Of a stretch of DNA of 64,000 bases, positions 15,671 to 23,430 are shown piece by piece. Source of the DNA: Nonomuraea typhae (GTDB lineage: Bacteria; Actinomycetota; Actinomycetes; Streptosporangiales; Streptosporangiaceae); the NCBI RefSeq assembly GCF_009760925.1, contig NZ_VRLV01000007.1, positions 372,001-436,000 of the forward strand, in the 5' to 3' direction. A program made the position numbers and the translations under genes. Position 1 is the stretch's first letter; each line of letters starts with the position of its first letter. The notes beneath the pieces were generated by a model. It did no database searches and had not been told where the DNA came from. It saw only the letters and a list, made by a program, of their open reading frames with translations.

Positions 15671-15683
15671 TAGTGTTAGACCA
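15671..15683. promoter_or_regulatory. Possible FadR-type operator
   Basis: TAGTGTTAGACCA between the ligase gene and the divergent FadR-type regulator fits the loose TnGT...ACnA half-site pattern of the FadR subfamily. It is placed to control both directions. Inference from one site. Confidence 0.4.
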
Positions 15684-15742
15684 TTGAGGTGTATGGCGGG
15701 ATCGATTGTCAAGGCCCTCTGTCGGGGTGGTGGGAGCGAAGC

Positions 15743-16459
15743 GTGAACCCGTTGACTGTGCTGCGCCCGGTGCGCGCGGGCAACGCCTTCGAGGAGACCG
15801 TGGAGCGGTTGCTCCAGGCCATCAAGCTCGGCGTCGTGGCCCCCGGCGAGAAACTCCCGCCGGAACGCGAGCTCGCCGTCCAGCTCGGCATCAGCCGCGT
15901 GACCCTCCGCGAAGCCATCCGCGCCCTCCAGGACGCGGGCTTCCTCGACGTACGGCGCGGCCGCTACGGCGGCGCCTTCGTCACCTACGTCCCGCCCAGG
16001 CCCGACAGCGGCGCCCTGCGCAAGGTCGTCACGGACATGGGCGACGACGACCTGGCCGACGCCCTCACCTTCCGGATGGCGGTGGAGTGCGGCGCGGCCC
16101 AGGTCCTGGCGACCACCACGCTGTCGGAGGCCCAGAGGAGCACCCTCAACGAGCGCCTGGCCGACCTCAACGCCGCCTCCCCCGAGGACTACCGCCGCCT
16201 CGACACCGCCTTCCACCTGTCGATCGCCGAGCTGACCGGCTCCCCGCTGCTGGCCGCCACCTGCGCCGACGCCCGCCTGCGGGTCAGCGACCTGCTCAAC
16301 GCCATTCCGATGCTCCAGGTCAACATCGACCACGCGGCGATCCAGCACCAGGCCATCGTGGCCGCGATCCTGTCCGGAGACCCGGAGGCCGCCCGGCGCG
16401 CCGTGTCGGAACACCTCGAGGGTACGGCGGCGCTACTCCGCGGCTTCCTGGCCAGGTAG
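15743..16459 (+). CDS. FadR/GntR-family transcriptional regulator
   Basis: A 238-residue regulator. Residues ~10-80 form the GntR winged helix ('LPPERELAVQLGISRVTLRE'), followed by an all-helical FCD domain with metal/effector ligands ('DTAFHLSIAELTGS', 'HQAIVAAI'). GTG at 15743 has GGGAG upstream and starts just before the conserved domain; an earlier GTG at 15689 would add 18 residues and overlap the presumed operator. It is divergent from the glutamine synthetase-like gene and is the probable repressor of the amine cluster. Its 3' end overlaps the tail of the KAP-like NTPase gene by 27 bases. Confidence 0.9.
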   Translation: MNPLTVLRPVRAGNAFEETVERLLQAIKLGVVAPGEKLPPERELAVQLGISRVTLREAIRALQDAGFLDVRRGRYGGAFVTYVPPRPDSGALRKVVTDMGDDDLADALTFRMAVECGAAQVLATTTLSEAQRSTLNERLADLNAASPEDYRRLDTAFHLSIAELTGSPLLAATCADARLRVSDLLNAIPMLQVNIDHAAIQHQAIVAAILSGDPEAARRAVSEHLEGTAALLRGFLAR

Positions 16460-19090
16460 GTACTGCGCCAGCCCACGCGCGACGCGGAAGGCGTCGACCG
16501 TGCGCCAGCTCGCCAGCGTGTTGACCGCGAACAACTGCCGCGCCCTGGCCAGGCTCTCGAAGTCGGCCCTGGTCAGGTCGAGCTCCGTGAGCGGCCCGGC
16601 GAAGACCTCCAGCAGGGTCAGCGACAGGTAGAAGTGCCCGAGCGTCTCCAGGACGAGGCCGGCGAAGGACGCGTCGTCGGGGCGCCTGTCCGATCCGGCG
16701 CTGAGCGCCCTGCGCAACTCGCCCTCCAGCTCCGTCGGCGTGGCGGCCGACACGCTGTCCATCTGGTGGATCAACACGCCCGCATGCGGCTCGGGCTGGT
16801 CATGGCGGACGATGACCGTGCGCAGGGCGTCCATCTTGTCGCGGACATCCTCGGCGATCACGGCACGGGCCAGCTCCGCCAGCTCGGCGCCCTGGTGCCG
16901 GACGATCGCGCGCGTCACCCTGATGAGATCGCGCGGCAGGCCGCCGGCCAGCACGTGGATGAGCGTGAGGTGCTCCAGGCCGAGACCCATCACCCGGCTG
17001 CGCACCACGTTGAAGGAGTCGGCCATCGACAGGTACCCCACCCGGGCGATCGTGTCGAAGGCGCTGTCGAACTCGTCCCGCACCGGCAGCCCGCGCCGGT
17101 GGAAGGCGGCCAGCGCGTCCTCGGAGACCGCCACGACGAACAGGCAGCCCTCCACCGGAGGCGAGAAGAGCGCCTTGACCTCGTTGACGAACTCGCCGGC
17201 CTTCTCCGCGCTGGAGATCTTGTCGAGCTCGTCGATGAGGACGGCCACGTTCGGGTACGGCAGGCCCACGACGTCCCCGGCCACCCGCACGGTCGTGGCC
17301 AGGAACCCGCGGAAGTCGTGGATCACATCCGGGTAGGTCATCGCCAGCTCGGCGAGCTGCGCGGTGTTCGTCCGGGTGAGCTCCGGGCCGCCCGGGATCG
17401 CGACCTTGCCGGACCAGCCATGGGTGAAGTGCTGCTGGAAGCGGATCCGGCGCAGCCGCTGCCGGGCGAAGGCGGCCAGGGTCTTGAGATCGGTCACCTG
17501 GCCCGCGTCGATCGCCGCCTCGGCCGCGGGCCCTCGCGGGACGCGGATGCGGGACAAGGCCAGGGCGGCCAGTGCCGTACCACCCACGAGCAACGCGGCC
17601 GGCCAGCTCGCGGGTGGCAGCCACGCGGGCAGGTCCTGCTTGTCCAGCGCGATGACGGCCAGGACCCAGGCGCAATAGGCCAGCGCGGCGCCCGCGACCG
17701 CCGCCCCCGCGCGCAGCAGCACCGGCCACGGAACGCGGCGCGGGACCGGACGCCGGATGCGGCGCTCGCAGAAGGCGGCCACCTCCTCGCACAGCCGCGC
17801 GTACAGGTGAAGGGCGAACTCGCGGGCCTCGTAGCGCACGGGGACGCTCTCCAGCACCACGATCTGCTCGTGTGAGCGGGTGGCCAGCGCGCCGAACCGG
17901 TATGCCTCCAGGAGGGTGGACTTGCCGGCGCCCCGCGGCCCGGCGACGCCGAGCGCGCCTCCGGTCACCATGCGCACGGCGTTCCTGACGGCCGTGAACT
18001 GCTCGGTCGGGATGAGGAAGTCTCCCGCGCTCAGCTGGTGGAGGCCGGGGGAGACGGAGATGCGCAGCGGTTGCCTGAACGGCGGGGCGAGGATCTCGCT
18101 GACGCGCCGCTGGATATAGGGCAGGACGACGACCTTCTCGGTGGCCTCCCGCCAGGCGGCCAGCGCGGCCTCGACGGCCGCGTCGGCCTGTTGCCGCTTC
18201 GCGGGATCCGGGGTCAGGGCGGTCTTCCTCAGCAGCCTGACGAACGCCCACACGTTGGCCGGCGTGAGACCGCCGGCCGCTGAAAGAAAGCCGGCCAGCG
18301 CGAGAATTCCCGGCAGGACGACAACGTGGATCGTCGCCCCGACGATCAAGGCCACGAGCAGCGAATCCGGCACGTCAAGCCCGCTAGTCGTCGTATCTAC
18401 CACGATCACGGCCGACAACGTCGCGGCCACGATCACCAGGATCGCTTCCCGCCGGGCCTTCTCGCGGATCAGTGCGAAGACGCTCAGGGCTGTCACGCCG
18501 AGGGCCATGAGGACCCAGAAGGCCAGGCCCCACCGCTCCGTCGCCGTGGCAGGTGCGTCCAGGCGCCGCCAGAGCTCCCAGACCAGCGCTCCCAGCGCGA
18601 GACCGATGGCCAGCCCCAGGAGCGGCCGGATGGTGACGCGGGTGGCGCCGGGGCGGTAGATGTTCACCGCGACCATGGCGGACAGGCCGGCGAGGACGGC
18701 CGCCACGCAGGCGGCGACCTTCCCTGCCAGCAGCCACGTGTCCAGCTCTGACCACAAGAGCATGCCGGCGAAGGGGAGCAGGGCGGCGAGCATGCCGGTC
18801 AGGCCCATGGCCGCGGCCGAGGCGGTGACTCTCCACGGCATGAAGCCCAGCTCGGGCGGGCTCGACCCCTGTGCCTGCAGTGACTTGGCCGCCCGCAGCC
18901 CACTCAGCTGTTCTGAAGCCGCCAGCGGCCAGTCGTTGACCAGGGTGTCCAGTTCCTCTTGGACGGGCTGCTTCAGCCACGGCTTCATGCCGGGTTCGGC
19001 CTGGGCGAGTTTGTCCCATGCGCTGGCGAACAGGGCCGGTAGCTCCGCGCGCAGCTCGGTGATCAGCTCGTCGTCACGGGTGGTGTCCAC
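16433..19090 (-). CDS. Membrane-anchored KAP-like P-loop NTPase
   Basis: An 885-residue protein. Residues ~85-280 hold about six to seven hydrophobic helices in several groups. A P-loop NTPase domain begins near 375, with Walker A 'GPRGAGKST' and, far downstream, Walker B 'VAVLIDELDKI'; two more hydrophobic helices sit between them (about 460-520), as in KAP-family NTPases. The C-terminal ~200 residues are helical without a recognised enzyme domain. Start is GTG at 19090. KAP NTPases are often membrane-bound and some act in phage defence, but no partner gene is adjacent, so the role is unknown. Neighbours are the FadR-type regulator (tail-to-tail) and folD (divergent). Confidence 0.8.
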   Translation of the reverse strand: MDTTRDDELITELRAELPALFASAWDKLAQAEPGMKPWLKQPVQEELDTLVNDWPLAASEQLSGLRAAKSLQAQGSSPPELGFMPWRVTASAAAMGLTGMLAALLPFAGMLLWSELDTWLLAGKVAACVAAVLAGLSAMVAVNIYRPGATRVTIRPLLGLAIGLALGALVWELWRRLDAPATATERWGLAFWVLMALGVTALSVFALIREKARREAILVIVAATLSAVIVVDTTTSGLDVPDSLLVALIVGATIHVVVLPGILALAGFLSAAGGLTPANVWAFVRLLRKTALTPDPAKRQQADAAVEAALAAWREATEKVVVLPYIQRRVSEILAPPFRQPLRISVSPGLHQLSAGDFLIPTEQFTAVRNAVRMVTGGALGVAGPRGAGKSTLLEAYRFGALATRSHEQIVVLESVPVRYEAREFALHLYARLCEEVAAFCERRIRRPVPRRVPWPVLLRAGAAVAGAALAYCAWVLAVIALDKQDLPAWLPPASWPAALLVGGTALAALALSRIRVPRGPAAEAAIDAGQVTDLKTLAAFARQRLRRIRFQQHFTHGWSGKVAIPGGPELTRTNTAQLAELAMTYPDVIHDFRGFLATTVRVAGDVVGLPYPNVAVLIDELDKISSAEKAGEFVNEVKALFSPPVEGCLFVVAVSEDALAAFHRRGLPVRDEFDSAFDTIARVGYLSMADSFNVVRSRVMGLGLEHLTLIHVLAGGLPRDLIRVTRAIVRHQGAELAELARAVIAEDVRDKMDALRTVIVRHDQPEPHAGVLIHQMDSVSAATPTELEGELRRALSAGSDRRPDDASFAGLVLETLGHFYLSLTLLEVFAGPLTELDLTRADFESLARARQLFAVNTLASWRTVDAFRVARGLAQYLPGQEAAE

Positions 19091-19236
19091 ATCTGTGAGA
19101 TGGCCCTGTGTGCGGGCGCGTTACAGGGCTGGCATGCTAGAGGGCAGTGCGACTGGCGGCACAGAGGATGGAATCGACCATCGGGGAGCTCGTCGTGGAA
19201 GCCGACCGCCTGGGCGACCACTCCCGGGGAGAGTTA

Positions 19237-20094
19237 ATGTCCCGCATGCTTCCGGGCGGGCCGGTGGCGCAGAGCGTCCTGGAGGACGTCGCCGCCCGCG
19301 CCGCCGTCCTCACCGCCAAGGGTGTCACGCCGTCGCTGGCCACGATTCTGGTGGGGGACGACGACGCCAGCGCCGGATATATCAGGATTAAGCAGAAGCA
19401 GGCGGCTGAGCTGGGTTTCGACTCGCCGCACACGCATCTGCCCGGCGACGCCACGCAGGACGATCTGCACGCCGCCATCGCCGCCTACAACGACGACCCG
19501 GCCGTGCACGGGCTGCTGGTGCAGTACCCGGTGCCCCGGCATCTCGACTACGACGCCGCTCTGCAGTCCATGGATCCGGACAAGGACGTCGACGGGATGC
19601 ACCCGCTCAACATGGGGCGGCTCGCGCTGGGCATGCCGGGGCCGTTGCCCTGCACGCCTGCCGGGATCGAGGCGTTGCTGGCCTTCTACGAGATTCCGGT
19701 CGCCGGGCGTGACGTCGTGATCCTCGGGCGCGGGGCCACGCTCGGACGGCCGCTGGCCATGCTGCTCAGCCAGAAGCGGCCGACCGCGAACGCGGCCGTG
19801 ACCGTGGTCCACACCGGTGTCCCCGACTGGGCCCGGTACACCCAGCGGGCCGACATTCTCATCGCGGCCGCGGGGGTGCCGGGGATCATTCAGCCCGAGC
19901 ACGTCAAGCCCGGGGCCGTGGTGGTCGGGGGCGGGGTGCGCTACGAAGGGCGGCGGCTGCTGCCGGACGTGGACGAGTCGGTGGAGGCCGTCGCCGGGGC
20001 GATCACGCCTCGGGTGGGCGGCGTGGGGCCGACCACGGTGGCGATGTTGTTCCGCAACGCGATCACGGCGGCCGAGAAGGCGGTGTCCGGCTAG
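19237..20094 (+). CDS. folD: Bifunctional methylenetetrahydrofolate dehydrogenase/cyclohydrolase
   Basis: A 285-residue cytosolic enzyme interconverting 5,10-methylene-, methenyl- and 10-formyl-tetrahydrofolate. Motifs: 'GYIRIKQKQA' with the catalytic Lys, 'GLLVQYPVPRH', 'DKDVDGMHPLNMGRL', 'PCTPAGIEALL', 'VILGRGATLGRPLAMLL' and 'GGVGPTTVAMLF'. ATG at 19237 has GGGGAGAG upstream and gives the normal length; an in-frame start at 19147 would add 30 residues. Its TAG stop shares bases with the stop of the convergent DUF2264 gene (palindromic CTAG). Confidence 0.96.
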   Translation: MSRMLPGGPVAQSVLEDVAARAAVLTAKGVTPSLATILVGDDDASAGYIRIKQKQAAELGFDSPHTHLPGDATQDDLHAAIAAYNDDPAVHGLLVQYPVPRHLDYDAALQSMDPDKDVDGMHPLNMGRLALGMPGPLPCTPAGIEALLAFYEIPVAGRDVVILGRGATLGRPLAMLLSQKRPTANAAVTVVHTGVPDWARYTQRADILIAAAGVPGIIQPEHVKPGAVVVGGGVRYEGRRLLPDVDESVEAVAGAITPRVGGVGPTTVAMLFRNAITAAEKAVSG

Positions 20095-21827
20095 CGGGGT
20101 CCTTCGGGGCCGAAGCTCTGCTCCACCCCGTCCGGCCAGGTGAGGGTGACCGTCAGGTCGGTCACCCTGGCCGACGGGAGGCCCGGCAGGTCGTGAGACA
20201 GGACGACCGCGGTGACGCGCCAGCCGTTTCCCTCCGGGCCGGTCAGGGCGGGGATCAGGGCGGGCGTGCCGAACGCGGTCCCGGCCGGGGCCTTGAGGAT
20301 CGACGGCTCCGGGGACCCGGTCAACGGGATCAGCCAGGAGGTCAGGCCGTCGGGCGCGCGTACGGCGGCGCCGTACACCCCGGCGGGGCCGGGCAGTACG
20401 TGGACGCTGGGCAGTACTTGGGCGCCGGGGAGCGCCCAGCCGGTTTCCCGGCCCGCGTCCCCGTGGTGCAGGCGTACCTCCACCTCCCCGCGGACCACGC
20501 TCACACTGGACACCCCGCTGCCCTCGGCGAAGGAGGCGGCCCAGGCGGTGTCGCCCAGCATCCCGGCGCCCCGGGCCACGATGCGGCCCCTGGGCACGCT
20601 GCCCACGTGGTTGTCGGCCGGGCCGGTGGCCGGGGCGGTGCGGGTGGAGTAGGCGTAGCGGTCGTAGAGCGGGTCGCCGGGGTGGTGCTGGCTGCCGTGG
20701 TTGACGACTCTGGCCAGGCCGCCGGTGTTCTGGACGACGAATCCGGGGCCGGGCAGCGCCACCACGCCCCGGGGCCCGGGCTCCTCGCGCGCGGTCCACA
20801 CGGGGTGCTCCGGCGGGAGCAGCAGGCCGGTGAACGCCTTGGCCGCCCAGTACGGCGAGGCGAAGCCGGAGTACGGCTGCAACGTGGGCTCGTGCGGGCC
20901 GTGCCAGCCCAGGGTCAGGATGCCCTCGGGGGACAGGGCGTCATGGTCGAGGAAGCGGCGCAGCACCGCCGAGGCGAGCCCGCGGGTCTGGCCGGGGGAC
21001 AGTGGGGTGGCGCCGGCCAGCGCGCCGGCGAACAACGAGGCGGCCGAGGCGAAGCGGTACGTCAGCGACCGGCCGTGGTACAGCATGCCACCCTCGGCGT
21101 CGAACATCAGCGCGTACCCGGCCAGGAACTCACGCAGCCGCCGGCCGTACCGGAGGTCGAGGTTTCCTGACAGGTGGCCGAGCAGGATGGGGTACAGGTG
21201 CATCGCCCAGCCGTTGTAGTGGTCGAAGGAGGGCCGGTCGCCGTCGGAGTACCAGCCGTCGCCGGCGTACCAGCGCTCGATGCGGGCCAGTCCGCGCTCG
21301 ACGGCGGCGTCGGCCGCGGCGGTGTGCAGTCCGGCGGCCGACAGGAAGCCGCCGACCATGACGGGGAACAGCCACCAGTTGTTGTCCACCGGCTCGTGGT
21401 GGAGGGCGTCGGCCAGGTAGGCGGCCGTGCGGTCGCGGGTGGCGGCGGGCAGGCGGTCCCAGAGGTGTTCGCGGGTGAGCCAGAGGGCGGTCGCGATCGA
21501 GGCGGCCTCGACCATGGGCTGCGTGCGGTCCCGGATGGGCGGCCAGACGCCGGGCCCGGTGCGCAGGCCGCGGGCGTAGGGCTCCAGGAGTCCGGGCGGG
21601 CCGCCGCCGGCGACGCGGAAGGCGGCCAGCAGGAAGGTCCTGGCGTACCCCTCCAGGCCGTCGCAGCGCGAGATGCTCTCCCTGCCGGGAAAGGTGATCA
21701 CGGCGCCGTCCGGTGAGCGGTACGGTTCCACGGCGGCCAGCAAACCGTCGGCCACCGCCTCCCAGTGCGCGCGGGTGAAGCCGGTGAGGGGGCTGAGCGA
21801 ACGATCCTCGGGCGGAAGGGGGAACAT
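20091..21827 (-). CDS. DUF2264 domain protein
   Basis: A 578-residue protein. The N-terminal ~330 residues form an alpha-helical toroid-like domain typical of DUF2264 ('HWEAVADGLLAAVEPY', 'NNWWLFPVMVGGFL', 'DGWYSDGDRPSFDHYNGWAM'); the rest is beta-rich. Many conserved Trp/Asp/Tyr suggest a sugar-binding cleft as in unsaturated glucuronyl hydrolases, but activity is unproven. No signal peptide is seen, so it is likely cytoplasmic. ATG at 21827 has GAGGAG upstream; the open frame beyond it lies antisense to the regulator and is spurious. It is divergent from the DeoR/LacI hybrid regulator and probably belongs to the same carbohydrate locus as the ABC importer. Confidence 0.88.
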   Translation of the reverse strand: MFPLPPEDRSLSPLTGFTRAHWEAVADGLLAAVEPYRSPDGAVITFPGRESISRCDGLEGYARTFLLAAFRVAGGGPPGLLEPYARGLRTGPGVWPPIRDRTQPMVEAASIATALWLTREHLWDRLPAATRDRTAAYLADALHHEPVDNNWWLFPVMVGGFLSAAGLHTAAADAAVERGLARIERWYAGDGWYSDGDRPSFDHYNGWAMHLYPILLGHLSGNLDLRYGRRLREFLAGYALMFDAEGGMLYHGRSLTYRFASAASLFAGALAGATPLSPGQTRGLASAVLRRFLDHDALSPEGILTLGWHGPHEPTLQPYSGFASPYWAAKAFTGLLLPPEHPVWTAREEPGPRGVVALPGPGFVVQNTGGLARVVNHGSQHHPGDPLYDRYAYSTRTAPATGPADNHVGSVPRGRIVARGAGMLGDTAWAASFAEGSGVSSVSVVRGEVEVRLHHGDAGRETGWALPGAQVLPSVHVLPGPAGVYGAAVRAPDGLTSWLIPLTGSPEPSILKAPAGTAFGTPALIPALTGPEGNGWRVTAVVLSHDLPGLPSARVTDLTVTLTWPDGVEQSFGPEGPR

Positions 21828-21842
21828 GCGCCACTCCTCGGT

Positions 21843-21858
21843 GGGAAACCGCTTTCCA
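21843..21858. promoter_or_regulatory. LacI-type operator upstream of the DUF2264 gene
   Basis: GGGAAACCGCTTTCCA has inverted arms GGAAA/TTTCC around a CCGC centre, the typical shape of LacI/GalR operators. It lies about 16 bases upstream of the DUF2264 start. The neighbouring regulator has a DeoR-type DNA-binding domain, so this site may belong to another LacI-family protein. Confidence 0.5.
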
Positions 21859-21876
21859 GGCGAAACCTTAGCAGGG

Positions 21877-21899
21877 TGATCGAACGAAAGCATCCGTTC
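21877..21899. promoter_or_regulatory. Likely operator of the DeoR/LacI hybrid regulator
   Basis: TGATCGAACG followed by CGTTC gives the inverted repeat GAACG-N8-CGTTC (21882-21899). The word TGATCGAAC recurs before the solute-binding protein gene at 23343. It lies between the divergent DUF2264 and regulator genes. Confidence 0.5.
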
Positions 21900-21954
21900 A
21901 CAAACGAAAGTCCGCCCCGCTAGGATGTGCAGGGACCGACCACAAGGAGCGTCA

Positions 21955-23019
21955 GTGTTCGCCGAGCAACGCCATGAACTCATCCTGCGCGAAGTGCGCG
22001 AGCGCGGTTCCGTACGGCTGGCCGACCTGGTCGAGCGCGTCGGCGTCTCGATGGTGACCCTGCGCAGAGACGTGGAACACCTGGCCGCCCGGGGCCTGCT
22101 CAACCGTGTCCACGGCGGCGTGACCCGAGTCCAGGCCGACCCGCCGGCCGCCGCCCCCGACGACCGCACCCCGCCCCTCGCCGACGCCCCGAGCCTGCTG
22201 ACGATCGGCATGCTCGTCCCCTCGGCCACGTACTACTACCCGGCCGTCATCAGAGGCGCCCGCGAACGCGCCGCCCAGCTGGGAGCCCGCCTCGTCCTGG
22301 GCGTCTCCCGCTACGACGACGCCGAAGAGCGCCTCCAGGTCGAGCAACTGGTGGCCGCCGGCGCCGACGGCCTCCTCCTGACCACCAGCCGCCAGCCCGA
22401 CGACACCCACGCCGGCTGGCTGGCCGACCTGCGGGTCCCGGCCGTGCTGGTCGAACGCCGCGCCGGCCTGGGCTCCCTCCTGGACGCCGTCGCCTCCCAC
22501 CACGCCCACGGCGCCTACCTGGGCACCCGCCACCTGGCCGGCCTCGGCCACCGCCGCGTCGCCATGGTCAGCCGCAACAGCCCCACCGCGCCCCGCGTCC
22601 TGCGCGGCTTCGAGGCCGCCGTCCGTGACCTGGGCCTGGCCGCACACCCCCTTCTGGCCATCGACCAGGAGGGGCCGTCGCACGCCCAGGCCGCCGACGT
22701 GGTGCGCGCCATCCGCGAGGAGGGGGTGACCGCGCTGCTGGTGCACAACGACGAGGACGCGCTGCTGCTCATCCAGCACCTGCGCATGGCCGGGGTGGAC
22801 ATCCCCGCCGAGGTCTCGATCGTCGCCTACGACGACGAGGTGGCCGCCCTGAGCGACCCGCCGCTGACCGCGGTGGCACCCCCGAAGGCCGCGGTGGGCA
22901 GCCACGCGGTAGACCTGCTGACCCGCCGCCTCGACGGCCCCAGCCTGCCCCGCCAGCACCTCGCCCTGCTCCCCGAACTCCGCCCCCGCGCCTCCACCCG
23001 CACCCACCCGACCCCCTGA
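21955..23019 (+). CDS. Hybrid regulator: DeoR-type HTH fused to a LacI-type sugar-binding domain
   Basis: A 354-residue protein. Residues 1-60 are a DeoR-type winged helix ('RHELILREVRERGSVRLADL', 'VSMVTLRRDVEHLAARG', 'RVHGGV'). From ~75 it is a periplasmic-binding fold of the LacI/GalR type ('TIGMLVPSATYYYPAVIRGA', 'HLAGLGHRRVAMVS', 'IVAYDDEVAAL'). Start is GTG at 21955 with AAGGAGCG upstream. It lies between the DUF2264 gene and the ABC importer and probably controls both through the GATCGAAC-containing sites. The ligand is likely the imported sugar, identity unknown. Confidence 0.92.
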   Translation: MFAEQRHELILREVRERGSVRLADLVERVGVSMVTLRRDVEHLAARGLLNRVHGGVTRVQADPPAAAPDDRTPPLADAPSLLTIGMLVPSATYYYPAVIRGARERAAQLGARLVLGVSRYDDAEERLQVEQLVAAGADGLLLTTSRQPDDTHAGWLADLRVPAVLVERRAGLGSLLDAVASHHAHGAYLGTRHLAGLGHRRVAMVSRNSPTAPRVLRGFEAAVRDLGLAAHPLLAIDQEGPSHAQAADVVRAIREEGVTALLVHNDEDALLLIQHLRMAGVDIPAEVSIVAYDDEVAALSDPPLTAVAPPKAAVGSHAVDLLTRRLDGPSLPRQHLALLPELRPRASTRTHPTP

Positions 23020-23430
23020 CCCCCGCCCTCCCGCCCCACCCCAGCGCCCCATCCCGCCGGCCCCGCCCCACCCCCGCCGGCCCCGCCCCGTCCGGCCGCC
23101 ACGGTCACCCGCCGCACCCGGTGCCTCCCGCCCCGCCAACGCCGTGGTCTGCCCTTCCTGGCGTCCTCGCCCGGTCGGCCTGCCGCCTGCTGTGCCGCTC
23201 AGGGTGTCTCCCGGCCCGCCCGGGCAACCCCGCCGCCTGCCGTACCGCTCTGGTGTCTCCCGCCCCGGCCGGGCAACCCCTCCGCCTGCCGTACCGCGGC
23301 CTGATCGTTGGGTTGTGGTTTGTGTCGAGATGATTTCGTAACTGATCGAACTCTAGACATCTGTTCGGTTATGAGCGAATGATGCTCCCCAACGATCGGA
23401 TTTCGATCGAACGCGGATGAGGAGCATCTG
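23020..23430. other. Intergenic region before the ABC importer
   Basis: 411 bases. The first ~250 are extremely C-rich on the plus strand with imperfect CCCGCC/CCGCCTGCC repetition and carry no supported gene. The last ~100 are less GC-rich and hold the operator-like sites for the importer. Confidence 0.5.
23343..23413. promoter_or_regulatory. Operator region upstream of the solute-binding protein gene
   Basis: TGATCGAAC (23343-23351) and CGATCGAACG (23404-23413) repeat the word found upstream of the regulator at 21877. Between them TTCGGTTATGAGCGAA is an inverted TTCG/CGAA pair and CGATCGGATTTCGATCG is another. This fits an operator array for the hybrid regulator. Confidence 0.5.

Noticed and set aside
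23020..23340. C-rich stretch with repeating CCGCC words, considered as a repeat array or small genes
   Set aside because: The units are irregular in length and sequence, and frames in it are Pro/Arg/Ala low complexity without ribosome sites.
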